A stretch of 64,000 nucleotides of DNA from Caecibacter massiliensis (GTDB taxonomy: Bacteria > Bacillota > Negativicutes > Veillonellales > Megasphaeraceae): positions 248,001 through 312,000 of the forward strand of contig LT608311.1 in the NCBI GenBank assembly GCA_900095875.1. Direction: 5' to 3'. Shown piece by piece: positions 61,301-64,000 of the stretch (within the stretch, counting starts at the first letter, position 1; each line of letters opens with the position of its first letter). The notes beneath the pieces were generated by a model, which had not been told where the DNA came from, ran no database searches, and was given only the letters and a program-made list of their open reading frames with translations. The translations under genes and the position numbers were made by a program.

Positions 61301-64000
61301 TTTCCGGATTTCTCAATCTTCAAGCCGTCGCCATCCACAGTGGTATCCCCGGTCTGTACGCTGGTAAGGTTCTTCAGTTCCTTGGCCAGGCGGATTTCCA
61401 GTTTGCCGTTGGAGTTTTCGTCCGCTGCTTTCGTGGAAACCACGCCGATATTGCCATCCTTAGTGGCCGTCAGTTTTTCCGCATCGGTCTGGCCGCCCAG
61501 TACATCCAGCTGGGTGTTCAGTTTCCGGATAACTAGATCACCGCTGTCGCCCTGGAACTTCAGGCCGTCATCGAGGGTGGCTCCCTGATGTTCCTGTCCA
61601 GCCGGATTCTTGTAGACGATGCGGGTCATGGTTTCCCCATCTTTGCCATCAACACCCGGTTTGCCCGGCTTGGTCCAGATATCTACCATGCCGTCCTTGC
61701 CGTTCAGTCCGATATGGCCTTCGGCTCCATTGACGCCATCCACTCCATCTTTGCCGGTAATGGTGACGCCGTCCTTGCCGTCCTTGCCTTTGACGGAAAT
61801 CCCGTCTTTGCCGCTCAGGCCGATGGTGCCATTTTCACCTTTGATGGAGATGCCGTCCTTCCCATCGATGCCGATGCCGGACTGACCGTCTCTTCCGTCG
61901 ATGCCGATATGGCCCGGTGTCCCCGGCTGGCCGGCTTTCCCATCTTTGCCGGTGACGGTGATGGTCTGGGTCATCAGATCATCTGCCAGTTTGAAGGTGA
62001 CTTTGCCGTTTTCCGCCGTGGTGACGATCTGGCCCTCCGTGCCGTTGAAAGCAACCGCTTCCTTCAGCGGACTGGTGCCTGTGCCCGTATCCCCGCTGTA
62101 GTGCAGGTCGGTCTCAGCTGCCAGGCGCTTCACATCCCCGATGTTTGCGGCATTGTTGTCCGCATTGTAGGTATAGGTCTTGTTGCCCTCCCCATCATCA
62201 GTGATTTCCGAAGCCCCGCTGGCCATATGGCTCACCTGAGTATCCACTGGGTTCCCGGCCTCATCCACGGCTTCAAAGGTCACGTGGGTCTTGTCCACCT
62301 TTCCGTACTTCATGTCGTACTTCACGGTCCGGTCGTAGGCTTCGTCCACCTTCGTCTTGGATGCGATGTCCTTAATGGTGATGGTCTTGTCCGGATACTT
62401 GGGATCATTGGTATGTTCCGTATCCCGGACCGTCAGTGTCAGTTCTCCATTGGTAGCGGTATAACTGCCATCTGTCGTCGGATCTGGATTAGCCACCAGC
62501 TGGTAATCCGTGTTCACCAGCTGCCGGTTGTGGATGGCGTCGCTGACCACTTTCAGCTGGTCTTCCGTAGCTGCCCGGCCTCTCACGTATTCCGGATCCG
62601 CCACGCTCCACTGCGTATTGGACAGGCCCGTTGCATAGCTGCCTGCAGAGGGATGGTTGTTCTTATTGGTGGTGAGATCCGTATTGCTGAAGGCCCCGAT
62701 GGTCAGATTCCCGGCTTTCAGGGTACCGTCAGCATCCAGATTCACATGTTTGGCCAGGCGGACATAGAGCTTGCCGCCCTCGTTCTTCACCCCGATGTTG
62801 TTGTCCGTCAGGCTGTTCAGGGCGGCTCCCCCGATGATATCCAGCTGCTCGTTGAGCTTCTTGCTGATGACTTTCGTGGTATCGTTCTGCCCGTCGTCCC
62901 CGGCGAATTTCAGGCCGTCCTCCAAGGTAGCGACCGTATGGAGATCTTTTCCATCGGTGCCGTCCTGTCCGTTCTGGTAGACGATCCGGGTAATATCCGT
63001 GCCGTCCACGCCGGGTTTGCCGTTGATGCCGTCTTTCCCCGGCTGGCCTTTTTCGGTGCGGATGAAGGTGGTGGTGATACCGTCCTTCCCATCCTTCCCA
63101 TTGATGCCGATGGTACCGGCCTTGCCGATTTCGCCATCCGCACCGGCTACGCCATCCTTACCTGCATGCCCGACGGTCACGCCGTCAGCAGAGATATTCT
63201 TGTCCATGAGCACGTTAATGGTAGTATTGCCGTCTGTATCCTGTTCTACAGAAGTTATCAGGTTCTTGCCGGAATACTGGTCCAGATTTTTCTTTCCAGC
63301 GCCTGTGATGCTAATAGTACTATTCAGCTTGTTGCCCACCGGATTATCCGTCTTGCCAGCTGCAGGGACATTGGCGCCAAATTTCAGGCCATCATCCAAG
63401 GTAGCTACCGTATGGGTCGTAGTGCCCGGTTCTCCATCTTTCCCATCCTGATAGACAATACGGGTGATGCCGTCGGTACCATTGACGCCGGCTGTGCCAT
63501 TCTTGCCATCGGTACCATTCTTACCGATAGTCCGGATGATAGTGGTCACCGTACCGTTTTTGCCATCTTTACCATTCAGGCCAATCTGGCCGTCCTTGCC
63601 ATCTTTGCCGTTGACCATTACTGTGTCAGCCGTCAGGGCTTTATCCAGCTTGATGGTGATGTTGCCGTTGGCATCGACTTCGGTAGTGAGATTTTCATCA
63701 CTGTAATCATGACCATCTTTCACAACACTGCCCTTAACCGTCACCGTATTTCCCAACTTGGCATTGTAAGGCTTACCGGAATTGGCCGCAAAAGTGAGAC
63801 CTTTATCCACTTCTGCCTTAGAAGCCAGCCCGGAGAGAGTAATGGTCTGCCTGGTAGCCTCCGTACCGTTGGCATCCTGTACAGTAAGGTTCAGATTGCC
63901 ATTGCTATCAACAGTGTACCTGCCATCTGTTCTGGCAGGATTCTGCACCAGACGCATATCCGACTTCATGACTTTGTCCAGGTTAACAGTGACTTTTGAA
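58369..64000 (-). CDS. Giant YadA-type trimeric autotransporter with collagen-like stalk and C-terminal SLH domain (5' end outside window)
   Basis: At least 1,876 residues; the frame is open to the window edge, so the true start and signal peptide are missing. The passenger has four collagen-like Gly-X-Y blocks (about 63,630-63,420; 63,190-62,940; 61,960-61,580; 60,870-60,640), each followed by TRIVYQ- or RLIYQ-type sequence and ATLDDGLKF. Stalk modules repeat: RAATEDQLK-type three times, NIGDVK-type three times, and GNYLNGLDNTKW-like connectors. Near the C-terminus come PDSTDAVNGSQLYAAGQAI and the YadA anchor (GSAALAALHPLDFDPDDKW to IKLGQGN, ending near 58,811), which forms the outer-membrane barrel. 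About 147 residues follow: a coiled coil (MAKEIEAMHRHMAEQDALIAK), one SLH domain (FPDVAENHWAYQYV, YPDGEFKGDRMMTRYEFA; about 58,670-58,525) and a basic tail. A likely adhesin. Confidence 0.93.
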   Translation of the reverse strand, partial: SKVTVNLDKVMKSDMRLVQNPARTDGRYTVDSNGNLNLTVQDANGTEATRQTITLSGLASKAEVDKGLTFAANSGKPYNAKLGNTVTVKGSVVKDGHDYSDENLTTEVDANGNITIKLDKALTADTVMVNGKDGKDGQIGLNGKDGKNGTVTTIIRTIGKNGTDGKNGTAGVNGTDGITRIVYQDGKDGEPGTTTHTVATLDDGLKFGANVPAAGKTDNPVGNKLNSTISITGAGKKNLDQYSGKNLITSVEQDTDGNTTINVLMDKNISADGVTVGHAGKDGVAGADGEIGKAGTIGINGKDGKDGITTTFIRTEKGQPGKDGINGKPGVDGTDITRIVYQNGQDGTDGKDLHTVATLEDGLKFAGDDGQNDTTKVISKKLNEQLDIIGGAALNSLTDNNIGVKNEGGKLYVRLAKHVNLDADGTLKAGNLTIGAFSNTDLTTNKNNHPSAGSYATGLSNTQWSVADPEYVRGRAATEDQLKVVSDAIHNRQLVNTDYQLVANPDPTTDGSYTATNGELTLTVRDTEHTNDPKYPDKTITIKDIASKTKVDEAYDRTVKYDMKYGKVDKTHVTFEAVDEAGNPVDTQVSHMASGASEITDDGEGNKTYTYNADNNAANIGDVKRLAAETDLHYSGDTGTGTSPLKEAVAFNGTEGQIVTTAENGKVTFKLADDLMTQTITVTGKDGKAGQPGTPGHIGIDGRDGQSGIGIDGKDGISIKGENGTIGLSGKDGISVKGKDGKDGVTITGKDGVDGVNGAEGHIGLNGKDGMVDIWTKPGKPGVDGKDGETMTRIVYKNPAGQEHQGATLDDGLKFQGDSGDLVIRKLNTQLDVLGGQTDAEKLTATKDGNIGVVSTKAADENSNGKLEIRLAKELKNLTSVQTGDTTVDGDGLKIEKSGKDGKGTITINKTTVSIAGNQITNMGSGLGNTYTAAEDNNGANIGDVKKIADGRRTTVKSTDGSVSVVDKNANDPNATSHDYDLSVDTSKVAEGVILKYKGDNNTQGSNKLSEAVTFSGTEGQIVTQAEDSKVTFKLADDLTTQTITATGKNGNDGQIGLTGKDGADGKVTTIIKTVGAKGTDGKDGIPGVDGQPGKDGITRLIYQDGKDGESGTTTHVVATLDDGLKFVGNDGKVVARKLNDILSLKGGIDDPEVLADKSRVSRRNLGVRQNTAGDGLEIVMTNRPDFEAITVGPDSNPAHKITIGQQNNKDGNPNPTKGNYITGLDNTQWDAGNVVADRAATEGQLSQAITDISGKEKGGFGLADENGTTVKKDLGQTVTVKGDGKNIETKVNGDALEVSLKKDVNLGADGSVKAGNTTINNNGVDTNKVKVGDITITKDGINGGTKQITNIGSGIDGKKYADAKDNNAASIGDVKQIAGDEAGKAAEAVKSKSGKNITVKDDHTVNLNDNITLGDETDASKQVVIDGNGAKVTAGDGANKVTVDGSKGQVTIGSGDKTLTLGKQANTAGDSNPAEGNYLNGLDNTKWDGEHIQSGRAATEDQLKTISDKVNSGRVFQGDDGKEVKVGMGDTLKIQGGVKAEDVSKENNIGIVKGADDTLNIRLAKDLKGLDSVTTGNTTIDNGGLTVKTGDSSHQDITIKQGNVNMGGNKIEGVAPGAVTPDSTDAVNGSQLYAAGQAISNLGGAVNKLGTRVDRVGAGSAALAALHPLDFDPDDKWDFAAGYGHYRGANAAAVGAYYRPNEDTMFSIGGSFGGGENMFNAGVSIKLGQGNHISTSRVAMAKEIEAMHRHMAEQDALIAKLESMHGMAEGPEKSALFPDVAENHWAYQYVTTLAKKGILEGYPDGEFKGDRMMTRYEFAAIVYRIVESGAGSTDPELSKLVKEFSPELQYIRIDTIHRDHNGQPTVQRVRVKDRK

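Noticed and set aside
58747-61536. 929-codon frame opposite the autotransporter
   Set aside because: It mirrors the repetitive Gly/Asp/Lys-rich gene, has no SD and no recognisable domain; the strong coding signal is on the minus strand.
61588-63999. 803-codon frame opposite the autotransporter
   Set aside because: Same reason; a by-product of codon bias in the repeat blocks.

Overview
The window most likely comes from a Negativicutes bacterium close to Megasphaera (Veillonellaceae): a diderm Firmicute. The Firmicute side shows in RemA, RpoZ, FloA/NfeD, a YkvI-type transporter, T-box leaders and SD-rich starts. The outer-membrane side shows in a very large trimeric (YadA-type) autotransporter whose C-terminus carries an SLH domain, a pairing I associate with Negativicutes. 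Genus is inferred from gene content only. Most of the window is ordinary chromosome; the one clear mobile element is an IS200/IS605-type insertion at about 17.8-19.4 kb.

Layout. 1-4.85 kb: purine operon on the minus strand, purE-purF-purM-purN-purH(N-terminal domain only)-purD(partial), with a strong promoter, a short leader ORF and an attenuator-like hairpin before purE. 4.9-6.35 kb: polar amino-acid ABC transporter (ATPase and permease). 6.4-8.95 kb: trmK-nif3-like-thiE. 9.1-10.06 kb: a His/Pro-tailed predicted lipoprotein. 10.2-11.55 kb: MATE exporter. 11.69-11.85 kb: a 51-codon ORF with its own promoter and terminator. 12.2-14.9 kb: alanine-dehydrogenase-like gene plus GltS symporter. 15.15-16.76 kb: T-box (specifier probably CUC, Leu) controlling a YkvI-type transporter. 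16.9-17.7 kb: EamA transporter. 17.8-19.4 kb: IS with intact tnpB and a wrecked tnpA. 19.5-20.4 kb: small membrane protein. 20.49 kb: tRNA-Ser(CGA). 20.8-23.2 kb: esterase, QueG-like Fe-S protein and MarR regulator with matching palindromic operators. 23.4-27.3 kb: MerR regulator, trans-sulfuration lyase and BCCT transporter.

27.4-44.3 kb is a long run of minus-strand housekeeping genes: yraN-comM-dprA, then miaB-mutS-mutL-methyltransferase-miaA-ynbB-rnmV-ksgA, then yicC-remA-gmk-rpoZ-coaBC. Many neighbours overlap by 4-25 bases, so translation is probably coupled. 44.5-46.8 kb: rarD and an iron-type alcohol dehydrogenase. 46.9 kb: tRNA-Met(CAT). 47.1-48.25 kb: moaB-like gene and an unknown gene. 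48.4-49.9 kb: a secreted protein paired with a membrane-anchored, probably inactive exonuclease-fold protein. 50-54 kb: hydrolase; then unknown-nfeD-floA-unknown. 54.2-56.9 kb: T-box(Trp)-trpS-yfbR-tatD. 57-58.3 kb: exported metallophosphatase. 58.4-64 kb: the autotransporter, running off the window end.

Worth following up: the purine leader (peptide ORF plus hairpin), the T-box transporter, the pseudo-exonuclease/secreted protein pair, the MarR double operator, the MerR-type 19-bp promoter, and the autotransporter with a periplasmic SLH tail. I did not find a CRISPR array, phage, toxin-antitoxin pair or an obviously new defence system.
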